From the NCBI RefSeq assembly GCF_019837165.1, contig NZ_JAGYHC010000001.1, forward strand, positions 1,860,001 through 1,924,000: a DNA stretch of 64,000 bases. The letters run 5' to 3'. This document shows, one piece after another, positions 1-8,196 of the stretch (the stretch's first letter is position 1; every line of letters starts with the position of its first letter). The stretch comes from Virgibacillus sp. NKC19-3. GTDB taxonomy: Bacteria; Bacillota; Bacilli; Bacillales; Amphibacillaceae. A program made the position numbers and the translations under genes. The notes under the pieces were generated by a model that was not told where the DNA came from, did not search any database, and was given only the letters and a program-made list of their open reading frames with translations.

Positions 1-127
1 CATAGGTAATCTTATCTTCATACACCTGGTAGGCCCATTTAATCACGTCCATGAAATCATTTAATTCAGACTCGAGCTGTCCGTGATCGTATTCATTCCA
101 GTTTTCATAGGTTAGTTTTTTCTCCAT
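1..127 (-). CDS. cysH: Phosphoadenylyl-sulfate (PAPS/APS) reductase, N-terminal part
   Basis: This is the first 42 codons of a gene that runs off the left edge on the minus strand. The start is ATG at 127 behind a strong GTGGGGGG ribosome binding site. The peptide contains LTYENWNEY and, further on, IKWAYQVYEDKITY, which resemble the N-terminus of B. subtilis CysH (LTYDNWEE and LKWAY). CysH reduces activated sulfate to sulfite using thioredoxin. The neighbouring, divergent comB-comA pair uses sulfite, and in B. subtilis a cysH paralogue (yitB) sits beside yitC-yitD, so a role in supplying sulfite for sulfolactate is plausible. Only the N-terminus is visible, so the catalytic cysteine cannot be checked. 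Confidence 0.75.
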   Translation of the reverse strand, partial: MEKKLTYENWNEYDHGQLESELNDFMDVIKWAYQVYEDKITY

Positions 128-345
128 TTTCCCCCCACTTTCTTTTTCGTTATTCCACAGTTTCTTCTAGGTGTTTGCCTTAGAGTAAATGTATTCAGAT
201 AGCTTACAGATTGTTAATGTGATAAGAGCCTATTTTTTCCTTTAGATAAAAAGTGTAACGAATAGGAATTGGGCGAATATACATAGTATGAGTATCCTGA
301 TTAACTACAGAAACGTTGAAAACACAAAGGTTGGGAGCAACATGT

Positions 346-1041
346 ATGCAGGTAACGATTTATCAAGGTAGAAATTCTCCGCCAACAGCTGCAGATGTTA
401 CGATTGTGATTGATGTTATTCGAGCTTTTACAGTAGCACATTATGCTTTTATTCAAGGGGTTCGTCGTATATTTCTTGCAGAATCTGTAGAACAAGCGGT
501 TCAGATGAAGAGGGAGAATCCTGAATATCTTCTGGCGGGGGAGGTGGATGGTTTACCCATTACTGGATTTGATTTGGATAACTCACCGTACCATATCCAG
601 CAAAAAAATCTTTTAGGGAAAACACTTGTGCAAAAGACAACAAATGGGGTGCGAGCTACTTTAAATTGTTTGTCATCGGATCATGTTTTTGTCACAGGGC
701 TTACCAATGCGAGACAAACAGCAAATTTTGTTAGGGAGACAGCCAACGAGGAAAAGGAGAAAACCGTTCATATCATTGCTTCCCATCCAAGTGGTGACGA
801 TGATCTTGCTTGTGCAGCATATATAAAAAGCATAATAGAGAATACTTCTGATTCTATTTCATTACTGGAGGTAAAGAAACGAATAAAACATGCACATGTG
901 GCTAAAAAATTTTTTGATACGGGAAACAAAGCTTTTATGCCTGAAGATATCGCTTCATGCATCAAGGAATTAAATACGGATTTCGTTATGAAAGTGAAAA
1001 AAACATATGAGATACCAATGATTGAGAGGGTTCATGTATGA
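346..1041 (+). CDS. comB: 2-phosphosulfolactate phosphatase (ComB/YitC family)
   Basis: This 231-residue protein matches the ComB family, which removes phosphate from 2-phosphosulfolactate to give sulfolactate. Family features visible are the N-terminal VTIVIDVIRAFTVA segment, the LAGEVDG and GFDLDNSP motifs and the TTNGVRAT motif. The reading frame is open back to a TTG at 316, but the ATG at 346 is preceded by a GGGAG-like site at normal spacing and puts MQVTIYQG at the N-terminus, as expected. The stop overlaps the start of the next gene as ATGA, so the two are translationally coupled. In B. subtilis the homologue yitC belongs to a pathway that loads spores with sulfolactate. Confidence 0.85.
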   Translation: MQVTIYQGRNSPPTAADVTIVIDVIRAFTVAHYAFIQGVRRIFLAESVEQAVQMKRENPEYLLAGEVDGLPITGFDLDNSPYHIQQKNLLGKTLVQKTTNGVRATLNCLSSDHVFVTGLTNARQTANFVRETANEEKEKTVHIIASHPSGDDDLACAAYIKSIIENTSDSISLLEVKKRIKHAHVAKKFFDTGNKAFMPEDIASCIKELNTDFVMKVKKTYEIPMIERVHV

Positions 1042-1802
1042 CAGAAACGGGATTAGTTTTGCCAAAAAGGGAAATAAAGCCTAGAGAAACCGGATTAACC
1101 ATTTTGATTGATAATGGTGTTTCTATGAATGTATTTAAAGATACCATAGCAAGTGCAAGTGATTATATCGATATTGTTAAATTTGGTTGGGGTACATCGC
1201 TTGTCACTCATGCGTTGGGACAAAAAATAGATTGGCTACGCAGGTATGAGATTGATTTCTTTTTTGGAGGTACTTTATTTGAAAAATTTCTAAGTCAGGA
1301 CAAAGTCGAGGAGTACTTTAGGTATTGTCAAAAATTTAATTGCAATTATGTGGAAATATCGAATGGCACGATCCCCATTTCCAATCATACCAAGGCTAAA
1401 TTCATCACGGATTTTTCCAGTGCATTTACGGTATTTAGTGAAGTAGGTAATAAAGATATTTCAGCGTCAAATGATCAGGACGGTGCGGAATGGATTGAAA
1501 ATATTCATGAGGATTTAGAGGCTGGTGCAGCAAAAGTGATCACGGAAGCAAGGGAAAGTGGAACCAGTGGGATATGTAAGGAAGATGGGGAGATACGAGT
1601 TGATATTTTCGATCAAATAACAAGCTCAGGCATTCCGCTTGATAAAATGATTTTTGAAGCCCCAACGAAAAAAATGCAAACGTTCTTTATTCATCATGCA
1701 GGAGCGAATGTCAATCTTGCTAATATCGCTTTATCCGATGTCATTTCATTGGAGACATTACGTTTAGGGCTGCGTTCGGACACGTTTCATAGTCGTATTT
1801 AA
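1038..1802 (+). CDS. comA: Phosphosulfolactate synthase (ComA/YitD family)
   Basis: The protein (254 residues) is a TIM-barrel phosphosulfolactate synthase, which adds sulfite to phosphoenolpyruvate to make 2-phospho-3-sulfolactate. Visible family segments are LTILIDNGVS near the N-terminus, YIDIVKFGWGTS, FFGGTLFE, YVEISNGT and FEAPTKKMQ. Length is normal for the family. The ATG at 1038 overlaps the comB stop by four bases. The name refers to the archaeal coenzyme M pathway; it is unrelated to the B. subtilis competence regulator ComA. With comB this gives sulfolactate, a known spore solute in B. subtilis. Confidence 0.88.
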   Translation: MTETGLVLPKREIKPRETGLTILIDNGVSMNVFKDTIASASDYIDIVKFGWGTSLVTHALGQKIDWLRRYEIDFFFGGTLFEKFLSQDKVEEYFRYCQKFNCNYVEISNGTIPISNHTKAKFITDFSSAFTVFSEVGNKDISASNDQDGAEWIENIHEDLEAGAAKVITEARESGTSGICKEDGEIRVDIFDQITSSGIPLDKMIFEAPTKKMQTFFIHHAGANVNLANIALSDVISLETLRLGLRSDTFHSRI

Positions 1803-2647
1803 AAAAGTTAGATAGGAAGAATGGTATAGAAAAAAACAAATAACCTGTTCATTTAGCAACTCTTATGCAAGAATCTGAATGATGAGATGTAGTGGTTTAT
1901 GAGAAAAGCTAAGCTATGATCAGGATAGTGAGAATAAGTTTATGAAATAAATGAGAAGAGCCTGTGAAGTGACAGGTTCTTTTTATAGGTAATGAAATGT
2001 CTACATTCAGAATTCTGGAAATATAGTTTTTACGATTTAGCCAGTAATGGTAATAAGCGGGATTTTAGGAAGTTAAAGCTTACAAATACATGCATAATGA
2101 ACTATATATTTTAGCTGCAAAATGGTCATAAATCCTGATTTTCCCATTATTGTAAAACTAATTTTGAAGTATTTATTTGTTAATAGGCCTATTTATTTAT
2201 TTTTATTGTGTGAAAAAGATAGTATGAATCGGATAGAATTTGTAAAATGACTTAATATCAATAATTAGCGTTCTTTATAAAAAATAAATTCTATTAATCG
2301 GGTCTATATCCCATGAATTAAACTAGTAAAATATAGTTCTAATCTATTAATTTAGAAAATTGGGATTTTATTTGACAAAATTCAACAGCATTCTGTGTAT
2401 ATTTCTATTATACTTACACCAACAGCTTAGCTTCTACAAACATCATCGGTAATAGGAGAAGTAATCCTAAATTTTTTCGTAAAGGGGGGAAGTGTATCTA
2501 AATGTAAAAGCAATGAACGTTCATAGTGGTATACAGCATCTAATGTTTACACCATGCCATCATGACGTGTGGTTACATGATTAAAAAAATATAATAAAAT
2601 GTTTACGGTTTTGGAAGAAAAAATCAATTTCTAAGGAGGTTATTTAA
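1803..2647. other. 845-bp AT-rich intergenic region
   Basis: Apart from the hairpin at 1958-1984 I see no supported gene here. A GGGGGG-rich site at 2482-2489 is followed by a 30-codon frame from GTG at 2492 to TAA at 2582, but the spacing is too short and the peptide is unlike anything I know. A TTGACA at 2372 has no -10 at the right distance. The stretch from about 1990 to 2450 is very AT-rich and featureless. Confidence 0.5.
1958..1984 (+). terminator. Probable intrinsic terminator downstream of comBA
   Basis: GAGCCTGT pairs with ACAGGTTC across a six-base loop and is followed by five T. It lies about 150 bases after the comA stop, so it could end a long 3' UTR or an undetected short transcript. 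Confidence 0.65.
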
Positions 2648-4762
2648 TTGAACAAGCTTGGTTGGAAAATAGTAGTCTTATTTGTTTTGACTATATCGCT
2701 TTGGCAAACCAGTGAACTGAATGCGTTGGAAGATCCTGCATATGAAATGAATGATGCGGATGAATATGAAGCTGAAATAGATATCGCAGATGATGATTTA
2801 TCTGAATGGACTAACCATGAGGAGTTAGGTGAAGAATTATATCGGATAGAAGAAGAAAGCAATGGAAATGTAGAAGTTGATGTATTAGGAAATTCCCATC
2901 AAAATAATGAGATTTACGCTGCTCGTGTAGGAGATGGGGATAGGGTACTTCTTATTGATAGTGAAATACACGGTAACGAAAAATCTGGAACCGAGGCAAT
3001 TCTTTCAATGCTTGACACACTTGGGACAAGCAATGATCCTGAAGTGCAAGAGGTGCGAGATGAATTAACAATAATTACGGTTCCTAAGTTAAATCCTGAT
3101 GGTTCAGAACTATCTCAGCGTCAAAATGATATTTCTTGGGATGAAGTTGTAGACAATCATCCACAACTTGAAGGAGCTGAACCAGCATGGTATTGGAGCG
3201 AGGAAAATAATGGCTTTGATATTAACCGGGATTTCAATCCAAACCTGGATTATGAGCCTCAACCTGAAGATCTTCCAGGAACAAGTGCAGACTTTGGTTT
3301 GTTTTTATCAAATGAATCTCGTATTCTTGCTGATTTATATCAAGATTTACAAGATGAATTCGGTGAAGTAGAAGCTTATGTGAATCTTCATCATATGGGA
3401 ACCCCACAATTAGAAGGAACGGACGAAGATGTCACTGTTGCGCTAAGTTACCCTCCTCTAGGGCCAGAAAACAACCCAAAGTATGATGACTGGCCAGAGT
3501 TAGATCAAGACAAGTCACGACGTTATACAATGGCTGCTGCCAATGGCATGGAGGAGAATGCAGATAGCGATGAATATCCTGTTTTGGCACGATATACGAA
3601 CCCTGATATCTATGATCTATCTGGTATAGCCTTAGGGGCGTTTGGGCTTAATGGAAGTGCATCTGTATTATTTGAAATGGCAGGTCAACAGCCACAGACT
3701 CCATACGATGAAGAGTTGATCGAAGTTGTTGAAGATGGACTATGGGGCATAGCCAACCAAATGGCAGATGATACTGTTGATGAAATAGATGGTGACGATT
3801 TTTACGATATTCCAAAATATTGGCCAGATGAGCCTAGTGTTTCTGAACCTGACCAATATTCCACAGACTTTACGGATGATGAAGTTGGCCAAACACCTAA
3901 GGATTGGTCTCCAATATGGCAAGGCCAGGAAGACCAATTTACAGTTTTAGATGAACCCAACCGATTGCAATATGTTGCAGGATCTGGCGTACGAGGTTTA
4001 ACTTCGGATGTAGTTGGTGAAATTTTTGGAAGCGCTGAGATTTTTGGGCTTGTTCGTGGAAGCAATGTCCAGGACACGCTATTCGAAATTGGATTTCATA
4101 TGTCTGGTTCTTCAACATATGAAAATGCTATTTATGCCGATGCACAAATGCCAAATGGAGATTCGGATGAAAGCACTATTCGAATTATGGAACGTAACGG
4201 TGGAAGTACAGAAACGCTTGCTTCCGAAGAACTTCCATTTACGTTAAAGGAAGAGGAATGGTATCGCGTGCTATTACAGAGGGATGCTGATGCCCTACGA
4301 TTGAAAATGTGGCCAGATGGGGAAGAGGAACCTAAAACCTGGCAAGTTATCGAGACTCAAGGAAATAACTACGGTGGAAAAGTTGGTATTTCCCACTATA
4401 CTCCAGGAGCAATCAATGATTATGCATTTATCGGTGTTGGCATTGGAGGTTTAGAAGCACCACACGCACCGGATGACCTTCTTGATCCAGATTTACCTGA
4501 AGACATCACAGCAGCTGAAATAATTACAATGGTGGAAAGCTTCGCCGAAGAAGGAGAATTTGAATCTGATGAAGTTGTTCATTCCCTGGTGACACACTTG
4601 AGGGCTGTAGGTCATTATGAAGATCAAAAAGAAACGGAAAAAGTCATCCAGCATATGGAAGGATTTCAAGATTTGCTCAATCACTACAAAGAAAACGCGT
4701 TGATCGCTGATGAAGCGTATGATATGCTCCTAGCGTATTCCGATAAATTGATAGAAGCATAG
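2648..4762 (+). CDS. Secreted M14-family zinc carboxypeptidase with C-terminal FIMAH-like domain
   Basis: This 704-residue protein starts at TTG 2648 behind AAGGAGG. Residues 1-27 look like a signal peptide ending near LNALED. The M14 peptidase domain spans about 50-370. It has zinc ligands H108 and E111 in the HGNE motif, the next histidine in the LHHMG motif around 248-249, substrate-binding INRDFNPN, and a catalytic glutamate at about 343 (LFEMAGQ). About 410-610 is a beta-rich region resembling a laminin-G or concanavalin-like module. The last 85 residues resemble the FIMAH domain of Bacillales surface and secreted proteins (SLVTHLRAVGHYE, HMEGFQDLL). The protein is very acidic, as expected for a secreted halophile enzyme. 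It probably trims exogenous peptides or cell-wall peptides outside the cell; the true substrate is unknown. Confidence 0.82.
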   Translation: MNKLGWKIVVLFVLTISLWQTSELNALEDPAYEMNDADEYEAEIDIADDDLSEWTNHEELGEELYRIEEESNGNVEVDVLGNSHQNNEIYAARVGDGDRVLLIDSEIHGNEKSGTEAILSMLDTLGTSNDPEVQEVRDELTIITVPKLNPDGSELSQRQNDISWDEVVDNHPQLEGAEPAWYWSEENNGFDINRDFNPNLDYEPQPEDLPGTSADFGLFLSNESRILADLYQDLQDEFGEVEAYVNLHHMGTPQLEGTDEDVTVALSYPPLGPENNPKYDDWPELDQDKSRRYTMAAANGMEENADSDEYPVLARYTNPDIYDLSGIALGAFGLNGSASVLFEMAGQQPQTPYDEELIEVVEDGLWGIANQMADDTVDEIDGDDFYDIPKYWPDEPSVSEPDQYSTDFTDDEVGQTPKDWSPIWQGQEDQFTVLDEPNRLQYVAGSGVRGLTSDVVGEIFGSAEIFGLVRGSNVQDTLFEIGFHMSGSSTYENAIYADAQMPNGDSDESTIRIMERNGGSTETLASEELPFTLKEEEWYRVLLQRDADALRLKMWPDGEEEPKTWQVIETQGNNYGGKVGISHYTPGAINDYAFIGVGIGGLEAPHAPDDLLDPDLPEDITAAEIITMVESFAEEGEFESDEVVHSLVTHLRAVGHYEDQKETEKVIQHMEGFQDLLNHYKENALIADEAYDMLLAYSDKLIEA

Positions 4763-4769
4763 TGTGAAC

Positions 4770-4806
4770 AATTCCCTGTGGCAGTAATCATCTGTCCCAG
4801 GGAATT
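4770..4806 (+). terminator. Hairpin after the M14 peptidase gene
   Basis: AATTCCCTG and CAGGGAATT form a 9-bp perfect stem just after the stop. There is no clean T run behind it, so its strength as a terminator is uncertain. Confidence 0.45.
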
Positions 4807-4965
4807 TAAATTCATGAAGAAAAGGTTATAAATCAAGTAATATCAGTGTCAAACGTGATTTAAAAGAGAAGTATCAAGAGCGAGGATTATCTAAGATTAA
4901 AAGGAGAGGACTAATTTCATTTGGTAACATCCCAAGAAGTTGCCGGAAGTAAAAATAAATAATTA

Positions 4966-5013
4966 AAAAGAAAAGGCTGCCTCAGCGGAATAAACTCCAA
5001 CTTGGGACAGCCT
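4966..5013 (-). terminator. Probable terminator of ectD (or repeat-derived hairpin)
   Basis: Read on the minus strand, AGGCTGTCCC is followed by a loop and then GAGGCAGCCT and TTTTCTTTTT. The paired ends and T run fit an intrinsic terminator for ectD. I recall similar AGGCTGTCCCAAG hairpins as dispersed repeats in related genomes, so this may also be a repeat copy. Confidence 0.55.
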
Positions 5014-5040
5014 AAATTGATGTGCCAGTAATTTTAATTC

Positions 5041-5054
5041 AGGAAAGTTTCCTT
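5041..5054 (+). repeat. 14-bp box downstream of ectD
   Basis: AGGAAAGTTTCCTT, an exact inverted match of the box at 6038-6051. Together the two copies flank the whole ectD coding sequence. Confidence 0.5.
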
Positions 5055-5062
5055 GCTATTGC

Positions 5063-5965
5063 TTATCTACTACCACTTAGGGTTGCAGCACCTTCCCGTA
5101 CTGCAATGAATTCAGGTCGTTCTTTCCCTCCTGAATATGGTCGGATCAATTGATTTTCAACGCTATTATAAACCATGAATAAATTGTTGCGGCTATATGG
5201 TGTAATATTACCGCTTGATCCATGCATGGTATTGCATTCAAATAAGGTAATGGCACCAGCTTTTCCGGTTGGTACGGAGATACCGCCTCCTTGATCAGCT
5301 AACCAGCGCAGGGTGTCATGATCAGGAACACCAAGTTTTTGTTTTTGCAGCGAATCTTTATAGTTATCATCAGGTGTTTCACCCGCGCAGCTGATATAGT
5401 AGTTATGGGACCTGGGTATAAGCATTAAAGGCCCGTTGAATGTATAGTTGTCGGATAAGGCAATCGATAGACTGACCGCTCTCATCCGTGGCATTCCATC
5501 TTCCACATGCCATGTTTCAAAATCCGAATGCCAATCAAATTCTTTGCCTGAGAATTCCGGTTTATAGTTGATTCTAGATTGGTGTATATAGACATCACTT
5601 CCAAGAAGATAGTTTACGATATCGAGCAGGCGCTGATCATTCGCAACTTGTTTAAAATAGTTGTCATCATGATGCACATGAAAAATTGATCTGATTTCTT
5701 CACTTTGTGGTTCACGGATCACTTTCTCAGAAGTGATATCCTGGCTAGCGTCCTGTAGTTCAAAAATACCGTTTTGCATTGCCATTACTTCCTGAGGAGA
5801 GAAGAAATCCTCAAGCTGCAAGAATCCATTTCTTTCATACGAATCAAGCTGTTCTTTCGAAAGGGGGGCTTGATTGTCTTTTGAACGATCTGTGTGAATC
5901 ACAGGATCCTTTCGCTTTAAAATTTCCGGTTTGTTATTTTGGCGGGATGGATAAAGATCTTCCAT
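5063..5965 (-). CDS. ectD: Ectoine 5-hydroxylase
   Basis: EctD hydroxylates ectoine to 5-hydroxyectoine, using non-haem iron(II), 2-oxoglutarate and oxygen in the cytoplasm. The 300-residue protein carries the family signature, which includes [12 protein letters not shown] and then MPRMRA. Iron ligands fall at H146, D148 and H248, the numbering I recall for V. salexigens EctD. That agreement, and a TAGGAGTG site in front of it, decide for the ATG at 5965; the frame is open further upstream to a TTG. The N-terminus [11 protein letters not shown] is also what I recall for that species. The gene lies near, but opposite to, ectABC, with an SDR gene between. A sigma-B-like promoter and a 14-bp box lie upstream. 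Regulation by salt or general stress is likely but inferred. Confidence 0.97.
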   Translation of the reverse strand: MEDLYPSRQNNKPEILKRKDPVIHTDRSKDNQAPLSKEQLDSYERNGFLQLEDFFSPQEVMAMQNGIFELQDASQDITSEKVIREPQSEEIRSIFHVHHDDNYFKQVANDQRLLDIVNYLLGSDVYIHQSRINYKPEFSGKEFDWHSDFETWHVEDGMPRMRAVSLSIALSDNYTFNGPLMLIPRSHNYYISCAGETPDDNYKDSLQKQKLGVPDHDTLRWLADQGGGISVPTGKAGAITLFECNTMHGSSGNITPYSRNNLFMVYNSVENQLIRPYSGGKERPEFIAVREGAATLSGSR

Positions 5966-6037
5966 TATAAACACTCCTATCAAAAAAATTTATTCCTTCG
6001 ATGTCGCGTCTATAGTTGATTAATTACCGGCTTATTT

Positions 6038-6051
6038 AAGGAAACTTTCCT
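6038..6051 (-). repeat. 14-bp box upstream of ectD, inverted copy of 5041-5054
   Basis: On the minus strand this reads AGGAAAGTTTCCTT, identical to the plus-strand box at 5041-5054 just beyond the ectD stop. The box is nearly palindromic. This copy sits in the presumed 5' UTR, a position where a repressor could act. Confidence 0.5.
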
Positions 6052-6063
6052 ATGTTTCCCTAT

Positions 6064-6089
6064 CTACCCTACTAGAACAACTAAAAAAC
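6064..6089 (-). promoter_or_regulatory. Candidate sigma-B-type promoter of ectD
   Basis: On the minus strand GTTTTT is followed after 14 bases by GGGTAG, close to the general-stress consensus GTTTaa-N12-15-GGGtAt. It lies about 100 bases upstream of the ectD start. This is motif matching only. Confidence 0.35.
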
Positions 6090-6261
6090 ATCAAAGTAGA
6101 AATATTAAGAAAAAACAAGCAAATCATCGCTTAGGAAAAATAAATGAAGTAGGGAAGCGTTGTTTTTAATAGATTGGATTTTTTGAAGATCATTGCGTGA
6201 ATTTTAGGTTTATAGAGATGATAATGGATTACATTCTAAAGAGGTTGATATGGTATATAGT

Positions 6262-6303
6262 AAAAGCACCTCCCGTGTATGAGAATACGATTCAGAGGTG
6301 CTT
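6262..6303 (-). terminator. Terminator of the SDR gene
   Basis: On the minus strand AAGCACCTC and GAGGTGCTT form a 9-bp stem with TTTTA behind it, about 45 bases past the stop of the SDR gene. Confidence 0.7.
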
Positions 6304-6346
6304 CTTCATATCCTGTTATTGTGTACGGTCATAACGTTTCAAATCA

Positions 6347-7093
6347 TTATGCTAGACCACCGTCAACGACCATTTCTTGAGCGGTAACATATGTTGATTC
6401 GTCGGAAGCTAGATACAAGATGATTTGAGCGATGTCATTTGTATTCCCAGCTCTCTTTAGTAGGGTCCCTTGGGCAAAGTCCTCAACTGTGATTCCCATA
6501 CCATTTATAACATCATCTCCCATTTCAGTAACAATTAAGCCAGGGTGAACAGAGTTGACACGGATCTTGTCAGTACCTGCTTCTGCGGCAACGGCTTTCG
6601 TCATTAATCTTACGGCCCCTTTACTTGCACAATATAAGGAATGATTTTCTGAACCGTTTAAACCTGCAACAGATGACATATTAATAATGGATCCACTTTG
6701 GTGTTTGCGCATTAATGGCAAAATATGCTTCATACCTAAAAAAGTACCTTTAACATTAATGTCCATTAAGAAATCCCAATCATCTAACGTCGTATCCCCA
6801 ACAGATTTAGCCATATAGACGCCCGCATTATTTACTAAAATGTCGACTTTACCATATGTTTCCTCTGCGATTTTTGTAACCTTTTTCCATTCGTCATCTT
6901 TGGAAACATCTTGGTGAATGAAAGTAGCTTCGCCATTTTGCCCCTTAATCATATCGACAACTTGTTTCCCCTCCGTTTCTTTTATATCTGTTAATATAAC
7001 TTTTGCCCCTTCTTTTGCTAACATTATTGCAATACTTTTTCCAATACCTGCACTAGCACCAGTTACAATAGCTACTTTGTCTTCTACTCTCAT
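6347..7093 (-). CDS. Short-chain dehydrogenase/reductase (SDR), substrate unknown
   Basis: A classical SDR of 248 residues. It has the NAD(P)-binding TGASAGIG motif near residue 13, NNAG around 85-90, the catalytic YCASK motif around 150-155 and a C-terminal VVDGGLA. The aspartate ending the second strand (ILTDIKE) suggests NAD preference. ATG at 7093 follows GGAGGG; the frame is open a little further upstream, but without a better start. It resembles glucose 1-dehydrogenase and cyclopentanol-dehydrogenase type enzymes, but the substrate cannot be read from sequence. It lies between ectD and ectABC on the ectD strand and has its own terminator, so a link to ectoine is only positional. Confidence 0.85.
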   Translation of the reverse strand: MRVEDKVAIVTGASAGIGKSIAIMLAKEGAKVILTDIKETEGKQVVDMIKGQNGEATFIHQDVSKDDEWKKVTKIAEETYGKVDILVNNAGVYMAKSVGDTTLDDWDFLMDINVKGTFLGMKHILPLMRKHQSGSIINMSSVAGLNGSENHSLYCASKGAVRLMTKAVAAEAGTDKIRVNSVHPGLIVTEMGDDVINGMGITVEDFAQGTLLKRAGNTNDIAQIILYLASDESTYVTAQEMVVDGGLA

Positions 7094-7637
7094 GTTAATC
7101 CCTCCATTCAAAATATATATAAAGCCTCATAAGAGGTTTTATATCAATCATAATTATCTGAAAAATGTGATACGGATATTCAGAGCATATTGTTAAATAT
7201 CGGCTTTAATCTAATACGTTTGTTTTATCTTGGTAGAATAGATGGTAAAAAGAGGAATACAATATCCTGTATCTATCTTTAGTATAATGCAATTTAGGGT
7301 AAACACAATATGTTTGTGAAACATTTCACAAATAGTTCATAATTACTACTGAAATCATTCTTACTCCATTCCATTAACTATATTTTTTCATTCTTCTTTT
7401 GCATTTAGAGAAATAATTATTGATGTATTAACTCCTGTATTTTTCCCTAATTCCTATAAATTCTGTCTATTCTTTATTATTTGGTCGTTATTTATAGGCT
7501 GTGGCAATTATTATTAATTAATCGAATAAAATCAAGTTTAAACGCGTTGTATAACGTTTAACGCGTTTTGACGAAAGGCTTTGTTTTATTTAATCTTAAA
7601 TAGTACATCATTTACAACACATTTCGGAGGTGAGAGC
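7094..7637. other. AT-rich divergent intergenic region upstream of ectABC
   Basis: About 540 bases without a gene, dividing the minus-strand SDR from ectABC. The right end carries two copies of the 8-bp palindrome AACGCGTT (in 7540-7568) and a candidate promoter. The rest is AT-rich and featureless. Confidence 0.5.
7568..7596 (+). promoter_or_regulatory. Candidate promoter of ectABC
   Basis: TTGACG and TAATCT lie 17 bases apart, about 40 bases upstream of the ectA ribosome binding site. The -10 is weak. A GTTTAA with GGCTTT 15 bases later overlaps it and is a poor sigma-B match. Either could serve a salt-induced promoter. Confidence 0.35.
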
Positions 7638-8192
7638 ATTAGCAAAAGCGGTATTGGTGAATTGACAAGGGAAAAGGACATAAAAACTGATTTTCATTTT
7701 CGTAAGCCGAATAAAGACGATGGTGCAGCTGTTTGGGAATTAATTAAACAAACTGGTGTGTTAGATCTTAACTCTTCTTATAGCTATCTCATGTGGTGTG
7801 AGATTTTTTCAGAAACATCGATTGTCACGGAAAGAGAAGGGGAGACTGTCGGATTTATTTCCGGGTTTATTCATCCGGATACACCGAATACATTGTTCAT
7901 TTGGCAAGTAGCTGTTAATGAATCCGAACGTGGTAATGGATTGGGGACGAAAATGTTGTTTCAACTGCTAAACCGTGAACATTGCGGGGCTATTGAATAT
8001 GTAGAAGCAACTGTATCTCCATCAAATACGCCGTCACGAAACCTATTTCAAGGTCTTGCCCAAAAGCTGAAGACCCATTGTGAGGTAGACGATTATTTTT
8101 CATCAAATGATTTTCCCGGAGAAGGCCATGAAGATGAATTATTGTTTAAAATCGGACCGATTGAAGAAGAAAAAATATGGATAAAAGGATGA
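7638..8192 (+). CDS. ectA: L-2,4-diaminobutyrate N-gamma-acetyltransferase
   Basis: EctA acetylates L-2,4-diaminobutyrate with acetyl-CoA, the second step of ectoine synthesis. The protein is a GNAT acetyltransferase of about 184 residues. It has [16 protein letters not shown] near the start, the EctA segment [14 protein letters not shown], and the acetyl-CoA site [14 protein letters not shown]. The start is unusual: the strong site GGAGGTGA at 7626-7633 is placed for ATT at 7638 (ATT-AGC-AAA), not for any ATG, GTG or TTG. Alternatives are TTG at 7581, with no site, and TTG at 7662, with a weak one. The stop lies four bases before ectB, so ectABC is one operon. Function is sure; the start is not. 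Confidence 0.93.
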   Translation: MSKSGIGELTREKDIKTDFHFRKPNKDDGAAVWELIKQTGVLDLNSSYSYLMWCEIFSETSIVTEREGETVGFISGFIHPDTPNTLFIWQVAVNESERGNGLGTKMLFQLLNREHCGAIEYVEATVSPSNTPSRNLFQGLAQKLKTHCEVDDYFSSNDFPGEGHEDELLFKIGPIEEEKIWIKG

Positions 8193-8196
8193 TTTC

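Larger units (their letters stand above)
5966..6346. other. Intergenic region between ectD and the SDR gene
   Basis: It contains the candidate ectD promoter (6064-6089), the 14-bp box (6038-6051) and, at the right end, the SDR terminator hairpin. No further gene is seen. Confidence 0.5.

Noticed and set aside
2492-2584. 30-codon frame from GTG behind a GGGGGG-rich site
   Set aside because: The site is too close to the GTG, the peptide has no recognisable pattern and lies in a very AT-rich gap. Not enough to call a gene.
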